Origin: Amoebophrya sp. A120 | Taxonomy: Eukaryota; Sar; Dinophyceae; Syndiniales; Amoebophryaceae | NCBI GenBank assembly: GCA_905178155.1 | Contig: CAJINV010000012.1 | Span: 2,997,412-3,061,411 of the forward strand | DNA length: 64,000 nucleotides | Direction of reading: 5' to 3' | Shown: positions 24,471 to 36,571 of the stretch, in pieces | Numbering within the stretch: the stretch's first letter is position 1 | Layout: the number at the start of each line of letters is the position of its first letter | Notes under the pieces: generated by a model | The model's input: the letters and a program-made list of their open reading frames with translations, nothing else | Told to the model about the DNA's origin: nothing | The model's database searches: none | Position numbers and translations under genes: made by a program

Positions 24471-25481
24471 GATGTTTATTCTGCTGTTATTCTTACCGTA
24501 TAATTTCCCCACAGAAATCTAAATTTTGTCGTGGTCCTCTGCGTAGTCCGATAACTGCGAGGAGCCGTAGCAGTAGTGCAGGAGTACTGCGTTGCTCTCC
24601 GCGGTAACAAATATGAGTCGCCCACTGACGCCGGCAGGTTGTTTCCTCTGGAAGTAGGCTTGTTCCTCTGCAGGAGAAGCTGAAACACTAGAAGTCGGTC
24701 CGCAGGCAACAAAACGACGACAGAAAACGACTCAAGCTGCACAAGGTGCCGTCAGAAATCTCGTACCATCTCCGCTCAGTGTAGTCTTTTCTCAGTATCA
24801 GTCTGCACCTATCATCTCCGCTCTTTCTTGGTTTGTAGTTCCTATTGCGACTGACTACTTACTGGTATTGAACATCGCAAGGTGGTACTTAGCAGTGATG
24901 TTTTCGATACTGCACCTGCACGCAGGTGCTGGGAACAGCAGTCCCACGGTGGTGCTCAGCGACGATTGTAAGGAGTTTTTTAGTTCTTTCGCAAGGTGGC
25001 TATTTCCTCCTTCGCCCCTCAGAAGATTTATTTTGTGCACTTTGATTCGCAAAACCTCGTGCTGTTCTTGCCACGTCAAGCACGAGGTGACGCAGTAGAG
25101 GTAAGCTACACGCACAGCACTGGTACAACCTTTTTGAAAGATCGAAAGGAGAAAAACACGACACTGGCGCTCGTTTCTACTTCTTCACGAACAAATTTCA
25201 TTCATGAATTTTTTCAATCGTACAAGAATTACAGCGGGGATACAGAAAGGGTTTTCAAACCTAAAATCTTAGTACAATTTCTGCGTAATTTTAGTGGTAC
25301 AACGGGGATAAATAAAACGATAAATAGACAATTGATAATTGCGTGTTGAAAGCGAAAATTTCAAGATTTCTTCCACATAGCTATGCTTCTGGCATCAAAC
25401 AGGACCATTAGTTCATCTTGACAGCGGCCTATCAGAACTACAGCCTCGTCCGATCTACCTATACTGCTCTTCAAGATCGGT
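24471..25481. other. Intergenic
   Basis: AT-rich spacer between the membrane-protein start and the transporter stop. Short frames only. Confidence 0.55.
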
Positions 25482-28400
25482 TTATTTCTTCTTTCGGTTC
25501 TTTGCAAACGGGGACGGCAATGCAGCTGCACCGTCTTCTTCGTCTTCCGGACTTGTAGTGGCCATAAGAGTGGACGATTTGCTGTGATACAGGTTATTCC
25601 CCCTCTGATGCTCGTCGTTGTTCCCGTGACCTAGTACGTTGCCCTCCCCGTCAAACTCGGTTTCCAACCCTAAAAAAGACCGGTACACCGACCCGGAAAC
25701 CGCGTCCTTCTGGGCCATGTTGGTCGTCAGGTGGATGTTGGGCACCAGCCAGGGTAAAAGCAAGATCGGGATGAACGACATCACGCTGTGAATCAAGGCC
25801 GCGATCCAGAGATTTTTGAACTGCGCCGACTCCCCCTCTTCCGCCCGTGGGTGAATAGATAAGAAATCCAACACCACCGCCCCGTTCGCCCGTCCCTGCG
25901 CAAATCCCATAAGCGTAACCGAATGCAACAAAGCGAACATGACGGCTTCGAGTCTTCGCGGGCAGAGTAGCGACATCAGCGCGAAGAACGACATCAGAAA
26001 CCACACGTGCGTGAACTCGTACACCGCGGCGGACATGTATCCTGAGTAAAAACATCCCCACACCAGAGTCAAGATGGGGATTTTGCAACACAAACGGAGA
26101 ACTTTTGGGGTCACGCGTCACAAGTTGCAGTCCGTAGTGTAGTGCAGGTTAGCATGTGCAGCCGCATCACAGATTCATCTGCTCATCCTGTTCACAGCAT
26201 CACAAATTCCAAAACACGACTGGGAATGGTTCTCATGGGGATGCGCATTACAAGTCTTCCTGTCTTTGCAAATCTGCATTACAACTCTGGTGTGGGTACG
26301 TTTTTACTCAGGATAGCATGAGGATCAAAAACTGGTCCATCGCGGGCGTGGGAATGACGCGGGAGAACTGCAGCGCTATGGATGTGTCAGAGTTGAAATC
26401 GACAAAGTTGAAATAATTTGTCATGCATAAAATGGATGCCACTTGGAACCCAGTTTTCAAGTGGCGCATGACAAATTTCGGTGGTCCCTCAATCCAGTTT
26501 GTCATGCTGTTTAGGCAAAGAAAAGCGATTTTCTCATGCTACTTTACCAGCTCGATCTGTAACCCCAAACAGGCTGACAATCGGCCTCACTTGCCTGCTC
26601 TGCAACACACGTACCTCGGGTCATGCATTTTATGCATTACAAATTATTTCAACTTTGACGATTTCAAACCTGACACTTCCATAAGCGCCCCCGCCAGGTT
26701 ACAAACCATCGCGATCGCGGAGGACGTATCAAATGCAAAAATGTCTGGGTCTGGAGGCGTGCAAGATTTGTGATGCAGTTTTTCCATGACCCTTGAGGCC
26801 TGGAATGCAGAGCCTAGCATGACAAACGCTGTGAGGTGTCTATCATGCCTATCCTGCATGAGAAACTCCCTGTCAAACTGCTCAAAAGTGGACGTCTTTT
26901 GGTAATCATGCAACACAAATTTTTGCCTGCTTCAGATTCAGCATGACAAGTTGCATTCTTCCAGACCCAGACATTTTTGCATTTGATAGGACGCGTACAT
27001 TAAAGTGTACACCCGCACGTTCTGCATGTAGCTGGAGTAGAACCAGAACCCGAACAGGTTCATCACGTTGGAGAAGAGCGGGAGCCAGGTCGCGACGAAC
27101 ATGGTGGAGAAACCCGGGCTATCAACTGCAAATCTCCGTGGAAAGATAGCAAGACTTGTGATGCAGGTTTTCCATGACCCACGAGCTTTGTGATACAGAA
27201 CCTAGCACGACAGATTCTGCGGAATCTCTCCCATGCCACTCCTGCATGAGAAACTGTCTCTCAACTTTGTCAAAAGTGGACCACAACTTTTGGTATTCAT
27301 GCAACACAAATTTCTCCACGATCCAAATTTAGCATCACAACTTTACATGTCATCAGACCCAGACATACTTGCATTTGATACGGGCCTTCCGGGTACTGCT
27401 CCTTGCTGTCGATCATGAAGTAGAAGACCGCGCCGTCGATCGTGAAGGTGAAAAAGGTGCCGAAATAGAAGAACACCACCACCTTATCCCGTGGAAAAAC
27501 GTCCCCACGCCATATTCAAGATGGGGAATCGGCAAGACAAATCTACAAGCTTTGGCTGTTCTGCATGACAAATTTGGGCTCGTAGTGTAGTGTTGTTTGA
27601 GCTAGCTCAACAGCATCACAGATCTCGTGTACCATGCTGATTGTAGCATGACAAATTCCAAAACACAGCGAGAAAATGCTTCTCATGGGGCCCCGCATGA
27701 GAAACATTTTCACCATGCAGATTTGCGTTACAACTATGGGGTGGGCACGTTTTTAGATACGATACACCTTCGCGATGACCGGGGTGAGGACGGAAGCGGC
27801 AACCCCGATGGCGGAAATCGACATGAGGAAGGAAATCAGACAGGTGTTTAAAGGGGTGAGCTTCGCGATGGACAGAACAATCATCCCCACGGAAACGCCG
27901 ACGATGTAGAGGGAGAGAAAAACAATTTCGTTCGGGATCCGGGACTTCTCTTCAAGTTCCCCTGCAACGGAGCTTCGGGCGCCACCGCCGGCGGACGAGT
28001 ACCCGGTCTGGTCTTCGGGAGCGGTTTCCGTTGCGGAGTGGTCTGTTAGTATAAAAAAAGGATTTATTTTTCACCGCCTACAATTGGGCGCGTCGTGTGC
28101 TTTGTCTTATGCAACAGTTCGTCGACTAACGGAAGTACCGAACAAAAGTTGATGCAAAAAGGAAACATGTTCTTCTTCGACTAGTTAGATCATCCTACAA
28201 TTTCTCAGAAAAAACTACTTCGCTGTAGCTCACGCTATACTTCTATACCTTGCAAATAAGCCCCCGGCGCCTCTTCATCTCTCCTTTCCCGAAACGGCAC
28301 ATAGGTCGTTCCGACCGCGTCACCCGGCAACACCGCGCCGGTCGTCATCGCGTTTGCGCGGTCCTTATCAAATGTAAAAATGTCTGGGTCTGGAAGATTG

Positions 28401-31400
28401 CCAGGTTTGTCATGCACATTTTGCATGACTCCTGATGTCTGTGATGCATGCCCTAGCATCACAGATTTTGTGAGGGCTTCCGGATGCCTATACCGCATGA
28501 CAAATGCTCTTTCCGTGTAGCAAAACTTAGACTCTCTTTGCTGCTCATGCAATACAGATTTTTTTAGAATCCAAAATCAGCATGACAAGTTGGATTCTTC
28601 TAGACCCAGACATTTTTACAGTTGATAGTCCTCGTCTTGGTTGCTCGTGCCCACGTTGTTCGCGAGTCTCCCCTATCAAATGCCAATATGTCTGGGTCTG
28701 GAAGATGTCGTGCTGTTTTTGCATGACACAGAAGGTCTGGCATTGAAGGCCCAGCATCACAGGTTTCGAGAAGGTGTCGCAATGCCTAATCCGCATGACA
28801 AATCCCCCCTTTGGTCGTGACAGGAAGTGGGCATCTTTTGCTGCCTATGCATGAGAGATTTGTGTGTGTTGTGAAATTCGCATCACAACTTCACATCCTT
28901 CCAGACCCAGACATATTTGCAATGCATATCCCCTTCCGCCCCGCGTCCTCCATAAAAATGTCCTCCCCGTCGTCCTTGCCCTCCCGGAGCCAGCCGAGAA
29001 GGAAGGGGATCAGAGAAACGACGCACAAACCCCCAATCGCGTACATGGGGAGGAAGTGCCCATACCGCTCGATCATCCACCCGATCAAGCCAATGGCGAG
29101 TAATTGCCCGATCATGTTGTGCGTCCACGAGAACATGATCACGTGCGGCCCACTATCCTCAGTAAAAACGTCCCCACCCCATACGTCAAGTTGGAATCTC
29201 TGCAGCACAAATCCAGAAGTTTTGGGAATCACGCATGACATAAACAGACTGTGCAACTACGGGACATGACAAGTTTCTCGCTGTATTGTAGTGCTGGTGA
29301 GCAAGGGAAGCCGCATGACAAAGCCGTCCCCTTATCCTGTTTGCAGCATTACAAATGCCACAACACGACTGAAAATGCCTCTCTTGGGGATGCGCATTAC
29401 AAGTGTGCCTGTCCTTGCAATTCTGCATGACAACTCTGGGGTGGGGACGTTTTTACTTAGGATACCCGCACTTGGGTCGTTTCCGGATGATGTCCGTGTA
29501 CCTCGCGTCCATAAACAGCCCGCAGATCGTATCACTTCTAAAAACGTCCCCACCCGCAGAGTTGTAATGCAACTCTGCATGCTGAAAATGTTTCGCATGC
29601 GGAGACCCACGAGAAGCAGTCTCTGTTGGTGTTTTGCGATTGGTGATGCTCAAATCCGCACGGTATGCTAGATCTGTGATGCTGCTCCACTAGCTACACA
29701 AGACTACACTGCGAGCCCAAATTTGTCGTGCGAAACAGCCAAAGCTAGCAGATTTGTGTAGCAGATTTGCCATTTTGACTCTGGGGTGGGGACGTTTTTG
29801 CTCACCATAGATCGCGTTCTGCAAAAACCCGGCGCTCAGCGCGAAAACAAAAACCATCACCGGAATGGCGGATTCCCGCAGGTACTGGTTGCTCTCACTC
29901 GGAGACTATGCACTGCAAACATGTCTGGGTCTGGAAGGATGCGGGATTTGTCATGCTAGTCGGGCATGACACTAAGCTCTGTATTGCGTCACCGCGAAGA
30001 GCTCCACCTCTTTTGTGTCATGCGAAGTGGCTGCTTCTCATGCGGAATGCGCAACACAGAGCTGCGGAAAAATCTGTCATGCCTGGCAGTGCGTTACACC
30101 AGTGTGCTTTCTTTTCACTGACATGCATCACAAATTTCCAGACCCAGACATATTTGCAATTGATAGAGACTTGAAGCTCGACTTCTCCCGGTCGTGCTCA
30201 TACAGGCCGTTCTATCAAAAGGAAAAATCCCCCTTCCCCATATCAAAGACGAAATTTGTGATGCTGTATTTGAGTACACAAGTCGACTTGTAATGCTAGA
30301 AGGGCGAGAGACGCAGCTGTGGCCTCGGTTGCAGGCAATTTGTCATGCTGTTTCCCACTTCCAGCTGCCCCCTGTCATGCTGAAGATGCAAGGCTTTCCC
30401 ACGCCAACCAGCACTACAGTCCGCATCTTTTCTCTTCTAGCATGACAAAGCTGATTTGTGGCCACAAATCTGCATCACAAATTTCTAGTTTGAGTATGGG
30501 ATGGGGGGACTTTTCACTTTGATACGTTCCCGCGGATGGCCGCGTAGAAAATCTATCAACTGCAAAAGTGTCTGGGTCTGGAAGATTTCAAGATTTGTCA
30601 TGCATATTTTCCATGACCCATGAGGTCTGATATGTAGGACATAGCATGACAGGCTCTGCGGGTCCTTTCCAATGCCTACCCTGCATGAGAAACTGCCTCC
30701 CGACTAGCTCAAAAGTGCGCAACTTTTCTTGGCAATCATGCAACACAGTTCTTTGCCTCCTTCAGATTTAGCATGACAAGTTTTAATCTTCCAGACCCAG
30801 ACACTTTTACATTTGATAAAATCGCGGAAATCGCAATCACGCTCGAGAAGAGACAAAACGGCAACTTTCGGTGGACAAAGGGCAGAGACTCCGACATGAT
30901 CCCCCACAGCGGCTGGAACATGAAGACGCCGGAAAGAATGTTGTGGTAGATCTGCGTCCGGGGGCCGTCGATCCCGTAAAACCGCATGCCAAAGTCGAAA
31001 CACCGGTAGGTCATGGCGTAGGCCGCGCCGCGGAGCGTGATGGCAGTGATAGAGATCAAAGCGGTTAACCGCCACCCCAGGATCCGCTTGGAACGGCTGA
31101 TGTTATTAATATTGTGTACAATTTTATTCGGTTGTACAAATTTTGAAATCGATGATACATTGCGTTTTTGATATTCACTACGCAGCCTAGCATGTAGTTG
31201 CGTTCGGAAATAAAATAAAATAAAGGGTGTTGGACCAAAAATATCTACTACTTTTGATTTACGCCAGTGGTCAATTAGAATCTCTTTGAACAAACATCGT
31301 AAACAACCACGATGAAATCAATCACAAATCAATACTTGTAGAATTTCCAGGGGTTCATCGCGTCAAAATTTAGTATCCCGCCTATCGTAAGGAAAAATCC

Positions 31401-31856
31401 CCCCTCCCCATATTGAAAAGGTATGTTTCCGAAAATTTGCGTTGCTGATTTGAGGTCGCAGATCGCATTTGTCTTGCAAGAAGAGAAGGGCAGAAGCTTC
31501 CGCCCCATTGTGGAAGCGATTTGTCATGCTGTTGGGGCTAAAGGGGAGCCGTCTGCCATGCTGAACAACTAGACCCGTACGCCCCTACCTAGCCTGGGGA
31601 TCTGGCCGCAATGCCTCTCTGCAATACAAAGCTGATTTGTGTACACAAATCCAGCATCAGAAATTCCGTTTTGATATGGGGAGGGGGGATTTTTCATCTT
31701 GATACCGCCGGGCTCCGCGTCCGCCGGCTCCGGATCCGTCTCATACTGGGTCGAAGCCTCCGCGTGGGTCTTCACCGGCTGCTTCTGCGCATTGAGGGCT
31801 TTGGCGTCGAGCAGGGCGTCCTCCTCATCGGACACGACGCTGTCCTCCGCCACCAT
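25482..31856 (-). CDS. BT1/folate-biopterin-type major facilitator transporter
   Basis: 736-residue multipass transporter, 16 exons: 31856-31705, 31377-31336, 31096-30819, 30548-30525, 30207-30166, 29901-29810, 29524-29465, 29148-28929, 28668-28628, 28360-28249, 28042-27765, 27479-27381, 27114-26989, 26721-26684, 26371-26316, 26032-25482. The acidic N-terminus is followed by MNPWKFYNRSK. GVFMFQPLWGIMSESLP resembles the BT1 'KPLYGLLSD' signature. About 12 hydrophobic segments follow (GQLLAIGLIGWMI, YAIGGLCVVSLIPFLLGWL, IVFLSLYIVGVSVGMIVLSI, LWIAALIHSVMSFIPILLL). A central loop is hydrophilic and the tail is Asn/Ser-rich and ends KNRKKK. BT1 members carry folates or pteridines across the plasma or plastid membrane; the substrate here is not determined. 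Thirteen introners and two GT-AG introns (28043-28248, 31097-31335). Confidence 0.82.
26038..26315. mobile_element. Introner G1, family 4
   Basis: 278 bp, family-4 termini, flanks acatg/gcatg. Splits LILM/SAAV. Confidence 0.9.
26377..26683. mobile_element. Introner G2, family 5
   Basis: 307 bp, family-5 termini (TATGGATGTGTCAG, inverted as CTGACACTTCCATA), perfect agcgc duplication. Splits AGAL/QFSR. Confidence 0.92.
26727..26988. mobile_element. Introner G3, family 1
   Basis: 262 bp, family-1 termini, perfect ggacg duplication. Splits LMYAS/AIAM. Confidence 0.93.
27120..27380. mobile_element. Introner G4, family 1
   Basis: 261 bp, family 1 with one degraded terminus, perfect cgggc duplication. 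Splits YPEG/PGFS. Confidence 0.9.
27485..27764. mobile_element. Introner G5, family 4
   Basis: 280 bp, family-4 termini, perfect cacct duplication. Splits VIAK/VVVF. Confidence 0.92.
28366..28627. mobile_element. Introner G6, family 1
   Basis: 262 bp, family-1 termini, perfect gtcct duplication. Splits NQDED/RANA. Confidence 0.93.
28674..28928. mobile_element. Introner G7, family 1
   Basis: 255 bp, family-1 termini, perfect tcccc duplication. Splits GRKG/RLAN. Only 41 nt of exon separate it from G6. Confidence 0.93.
29154..29464. mobile_element. Introner G8, family 4
   Basis: 311 bp, family-4 termini, flanks cccac/cccgc. Splits RPKCG/PHVI. Confidence 0.9.
29530..29809. mobile_element. Introner G9, family 4
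   Basis: 280 bp, family-4 termini, perfect gatcg duplication. Internal order is reversed relative to G8, showing insertion in the opposite orientation. Splits LQNAI/CGLF. Confidence 0.92.
29907..30165. mobile_element. Introner G10, family 1
   Basis: 259 bp, family-1 termini, perfect gagac duplication. Splits SFKS/PSES. Confidence 0.93.
30213..30524. mobile_element. Introner G11, family 3
   Basis: 312 bp, family-3 termini with a diverged interior, perfect cgttc duplication. Splits IRGN/GLYE. Confidence 0.92.
30554..30818. mobile_element. Introner G12, family 1
   Basis: 265 bp, family-1 termini, perfect aaatc duplication. Splits AISAI/FYAA; with G11 it leaves a 24-nt microexon. Confidence 0.93.
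31383..31704. mobile_element. Introner G13, family 3
   Basis: 322 bp, family-3 termini, perfect ccgcc duplication. Splits AEPG/GILN. Confidence 0.93.
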
Positions 31857-32181
31857 TTTGTGACGGTTTTTTCGTTACTGCTCACAAAAACTATTCGGGG
31901 TTCTTTATCAGGTGAAAGTTAGTTAGTTACTAAAAATAAGACCTATGGTGATGACAAGAAAGTTGGAATGAGGGACTTTAATCCAAATAGTTGAAATGGT
32001 GAATAAATTAGCAAATTATTGAGGAAAATTACAAAAATGCAGGTCCCTGCTCTACTCGATGCGGCAAAACAAAAGGTATAATATTACCGCAGCAGAGCAA
32101 TAGGCAGAGATGAAAGAGGAGGACCTGGCGATAACGACAGCGACAGTGAAAATAAAAAGTATCCCTATCGATAGAAGTACT

Positions 32182-32218
32182 TCCGAGGACGACAAACGAG
32201 TGAGGACGACGAGTAAAC
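32182..32218. repeat. 37-bp dispersed repeat, copy 1
   Basis: Begins TCCGAGGACGACAAACGAGT; the same 37 bp recur with one mismatch at 33225-33261 in the same orientation. Confidence 0.75.
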
Positions 32219-33224
32219 TCAAAATAGAACCCTAAATCCATAAACCCTTCCAACCCTTCTAAACCCTTTTCGACGCTGGCGAAGGAACCGGGCCGTAGGA
32301 AGATGAATCGGGGGAGAAGAACAGGAAACCGCACTGATCAGAGAGAGTGTGCACAAAAACGCATGGTAAGACCTAAAGGTTCTAACTCAAGCAAAATACC
32401 CACATAGGACACCGGAGGGTGTCATGTCCCAGACCACAAAAAATCCTGCTTGGTGCCAGTAGGGCCCGGGGAAAGCAAAAGAGCAGCACAAGGAAGGAAA
32501 AGTAAAATCTACTTTCAAAGAGCGCTAATAAAGCCTTTTGCTCTGATCCGTCCGGGTGTGCACTCCCATCTGGTTCTAAAGCTTCAGCAGTGCTGAGAGC
32601 GCTCCGACCCTAAACCTCCTGGCCAAAGCCAAAAGATCTACGTACGTATGCGCACGGGCAAGGCAGGAACATCGCCTGATGTGGACGATGTTCCTAAACT
32701 AAAAACAAAAAACGACTCTCGGACCGGAGGTAGCCTCACGGTAGTCGATGCGAGCGAAGGGCGCGAGGAGCGAAGCGAGAGCGAAAGCGAGAATGAGAGC
32801 GAAATCGAGACGAGAGCGAAAATCGAGGACAAAAATCGAGAATCGAATTCGAGGATCGAGAGATTATAGGATGGAATCGACAAAACCGAATATGCGCTCG
32901 ATGATGAAACGGACACGCGAACAATATCGAAAACGAGATATCGAAAACGAGAAGTCTCTCTTTTCTCGTAGACGAAGCGAGAGAGAGAGAAACTCACATA
33001 TCAGGATGTTGCAATTTTACATCCATGTTTTTCATTTTGATTTTGATATACCAAAAAAGTCAAGCAGGTCAAAAGTTTCAACAAGTCAGAAGGCATTTTT
33101 ATAAATTGTGATCAGCCCAGATATCATGCATAAGCACAGTGTCATGTTAGTTATGTCGGAGGCGACAGAGGGCATGTTGCATAGGAGGACAGAGTTCGCA
33201 CAAAAATACAAAACGCATACATGG

Positions 33225-33261
33225 TCCGAGGACGACAAACGAGTGAGGACAACGAGTAAAC
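33225..33261. repeat. 37-bp dispersed repeat, copy 2
   Basis: Same 37 bp as 32182-32218 with one mismatch, about 1.04 kb away. Confidence 0.75.
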
Positions 33262-34386
33262 GAAAATAGGATGCGAGCGTCGATACGAGAATATAATGCA
33301 GGTCCAGTACGAATAGATTGCGAATTGGGAACAACAACAAGCGAGCTTGTTTTAGTAGTAAGTTCCGATGGACGAAACCGAAAGTAATTGCCACGAAAAT
33401 GGACGAGGACCGACATAGTATCATAATGTCAACAATTTTTCACCGCAATAAATCATCACCGAATAAGATAGATTGATGAAGGTGCAAACACCCCTGACTG
33501 TGTCTAGCAGTGGTAGTTGTGTCACCATTCGAAGTAGACCGAAATGAAAGGACAAGAACAACTTCTCTCAAGAACATAAATTATCTCTACAGCTAGACCG
33601 ACGTTCACAGTACATCGTGGGTCGTCGTCTTCAACAAGAAACCGAGACTTGTGTTGCGTACGTGCGAAAGGATATCCGAGTGACCAGTTTTTGCGACGAG
33701 TCGTGTTTTTTTTTTCGAGTCGTCGTGCTTCTTAGCATATTGAGATGACCGAAAAACAGTGTAGGAGAACGCTACCAGTTCGAAGGACCTGGCGGCACCA
33801 ATTCTCGCCGCGGTTCTGCTTATAGCAGCATCGTGCGACGGCGAACAGTGTATCGTGCTGCTCCGAAGATGTGGTGTTTTTTACGACCTAGAATTTTCTC
33901 GCCTTTGTTTTATTTTACGTCGATCAGGATCATTTGCTGCGGCATAGAAAAATCAGCGCGTGGTGTGGTACCCGGAAGTTTTCAACTTTATCCTGCTCCT
34001 CGTCTCATGCGAACGTTCCTTTCGCATGCTTCTGTTTTTGCCTGGCATGATGAAAAATTCCTAGTGTAGAAGTGTTTGAACCCTACCTGCGGAAGGGTAG
34101 TTGTGTGGTCTGGAGCTGAGCAATGCCGAGCATTTGTAAAACTTTAGTTAGTAAGGTTTGTAGATCTCATCTCCTACATTGGAGACCGGGTCGCGAGCGC
34201 TCGCAGACACTATAACGCTTGGTTCCAAGAAGTAAAAGCGAAAAAATATCTCGTTCGTTAATATCGTTTTTGTTTTTGTTTCGAGTAGCCTTGATGAAAT
34301 TTGTCTTCAAAGCTGAATTTCATCTCGAGGGCGTTGGTTTTTTTCAGTTACAAGAAGGTAAAAATTTCATCAGGGTCGTTGTGTAC

Positions 34387-36571
34387 TCATAAACAATTGC
34401 CGAGATGGCCTCCTCCAGTTGTGCTACTCTTCTGCCCCACGTCCTCACGCGCGGATTCTTCTGCTGCTGCTCCTCTGTCCACTACAGTCTGCAAAATTTC
34501 GGAAACGGACCGCACGGTGTAGTGTTCCTCTACCACCAATTTGTACAGGATTTTATCTAACGCTTCCAGCAGGTGCTGCCGCCGCGAGCGCTCCGGCATG
34601 TGCGTGATCAGAATGCTGATCGGGGCGGTTGGATTATTGCGATTTTTGCTGACGTTGTTGTCGTTATTACTACCACGAACCCTTTCTTGATTCTTATCAC
34701 TCCCATTGTATCTCCGCCAGTTCTTTGCCACTTGTTTCAGCGTCGCCTCGGCCACCCAATCCGCGTCTTTCACCATCAGGTCGTCGCAGTACGTGTCCCC
34801 GAGAATGTGCAGCATCTGGTGTCTCCGAAGCACTTCCGACATCGCCCCACTGTACATCGCGCTGGGGCTGCGGAAAAGGTCGATGCGCCGCTGGACAAAA
34901 CGCTTAGACTTTTGTTTTTCATCCAACATTTTCTTGTTGTTGGCAACATCAACTACATCTTCACGAGGATCCTCCTCCCCAGCAGGAGCCCCACCCGGCA
35001 ACAGGTACTTTTCCAGTGCTGTGTTACACTGCAACAGACTTTTTTCGAATTCGTCCTTGCTCAGCCGGTGCATGGGCTTGTCCACCAGTCCGTGGTTCGC
35101 CATTTCGTGTCCGTCTCGGACTAGTCTTTTCAGGTCTCTATCTGCGTTTGCGTACTCCAAATGGGCCTCCACGAGAAAAAAGGTTGCCGTCGCATTGTAC
35201 TTTTTCAAGAGGTCGAAAACCGGAGTATCAAAAGGAAAAATCCCCCCTCCCCATATATATTGACCAGGCACGTTTTCGAAAATTTGCGCTGCTGATTTGT
35301 GGCCACAAATCGTCTCTGTGTTGCATGAAGGCAACCCCATAGACAGCCGCCGCATTCTACAGGCGGTTTGTCATGCTGTTGCACCTCCTACAGCGTAGAC
35401 GTCTATCATGCAAAGCGCCCAGGCCAAAACCTGTGGTCTACTCAGGCTTGATATGGGCCTGCAGTGGTCCTTGCCAGCAAGACAAATCTGATTTGCGTAC
35501 ACAAATCCAGCATCAGAAACTTCGTTTTGATATGGGGACGAGGGGGGATTTTTCGTTCTGATACTCCGTGGCAAGGCACTCGTCCGGGTCCACCGGGTTG
35601 CTGCACAGTCCGTCGTCATGTGCATTGCAAATATGTCTGGGTCTGGGAACTTGTAATGCTAGTCGCGAAAGACGAGGACGCCTCATTTGACAGGCAAGCA
35701 TGACAAGTTTTGGAGGTGCTACAGTCTTGGCTTTTCTGCATGAGAAAGTGAGCTTCTGCATGACAGAAAAGTGGGACTTGTGGGTAATGTGCATGACAGA
35801 CTTGAGAGTCATTTCCGACAAGCATGACAAACCTTGGATCTTTCCAGACCCAGACATATTTGCAGTTCATACGTCAATTGTGAGGGCGATGAATTTTGGC
35901 TCAGCTTCTACTTCTCCTGCAAGAACATCATCCTGTCCCTGTGCAATAAAATGTTGAACGGGGCTCTTCATTAAAGAACCCCCAGACTTTGCTTGCGAAT
36001 CTGCTGCTTGGTCCTCGACTTCTTCCACCGCCGCATGCTCAACATCCTCTACTTTTTGCGACGACGAGGGGGGTTCTGGAGCTGCTCCGCCTATGCCTGC
36101 CTCGTCAGGGCGACCGCTCGGGGCCGCGGGGCAGAAGATTTCGGCAACGAGGGGGTAATTCTCCTGCAAAACAGGTGGTCGCTCGATGCGATTCAGCGTG
36201 TTCCCGTCCCGGTAGCTTGGAAGCAGCTTCAGCCAGTTCACCGGAGGCGGCAGCGGCGTCCAATCCACAACTTTGTGGACCAAGCGAAACATGGGTTTTC
36301 GTGTCTGGGGCTGTCGCTCGTGGGGATACTTTCTGTACAGAGCACCAGGGGGAGTCGTTTTAATATCTTCTTCAATACTACTTTCTTGTTCTTCACCACC
36401 AGCCGCGGTTTTTATTTCATCATCTACAGGGGACGACAGAGTTGTAGTAGTCGTGTTCTGAAGAAGCTGATGTTGAACAAATTTGGTTGCCTGCGATCCC
36501 TCTAGTAAAGATGTCCAGCTGCTCAAGGTGGTGATTACTACAGCATTCGTTAGTGTTACTCTTTTCAGCAT
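34387..36571 (-). CDS. Secreted NodB-type polysaccharide (chitin) deacetylase
   Basis: 529-residue carbohydrate esterase 4-like protein from exons 36571-35872, 35613-35564 and 35226-34387. It would remove N-acetyl groups from chitin-like glycans using a metal held by Asp-His-His. A hydrophobic N-terminus (VTLTNAVVITTLSSW) after Lys-Arg fits a signal peptide. Residues 30-230 are low complexity. The NodB motifs are in order: LTIDDG (metal and base Asp), KKYNATATFFLV, GHEMANHG (the two metal His), FRSPSAM (motif 3), DADW (motif 4) and ILITHMPE (His of motif 5). The catalytic set looks complete. One introner lies exactly between the two Asp codons of LTIDDG. Likely roles are cyst- or cell-wall remodelling or acting on host glycans; the role is inferred. 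Confidence 0.87.
35227..35563. mobile_element. Introner H1, family 3
   Basis: About 337 bp with family-3 termini. Flanks cggag/ctccg are reverse complements rather than a direct repeat, which is exceptional here. Boundaries were chosen to give CLATE/TPVF in frame; removing six more bases also keeps frame. Confidence 0.8.
35619..35871. mobile_element. Introner H2, family 1
   Basis: 253 bp, family-1 termini (one end TGT instead of TAT), perfect cgtca duplication. Splits LTID/DGLC inside the deacetylase catalytic motif. Confidence 0.92.

Larger units (their letters stand above)
31857..34386. other. Gene-poor stretch with local repeats
   Basis: No gene supported. Holds a 37-bp repeat listed separately and a purine-rich GAGCGA/GAATCGA low-complexity tract at about 32755-32870. 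That tract gives long Ser/Arg-rich frames on both strands, which are artefacts of composition. Confidence 0.5.

Noticed and set aside
32638-32997. Ser/Arg-rich 119-codon minus-strand frame
   Set aside because: Arises from the GAGCGA/ATCGA low-complexity tract; the complementary strand gives an equally long Glu/Ser frame.
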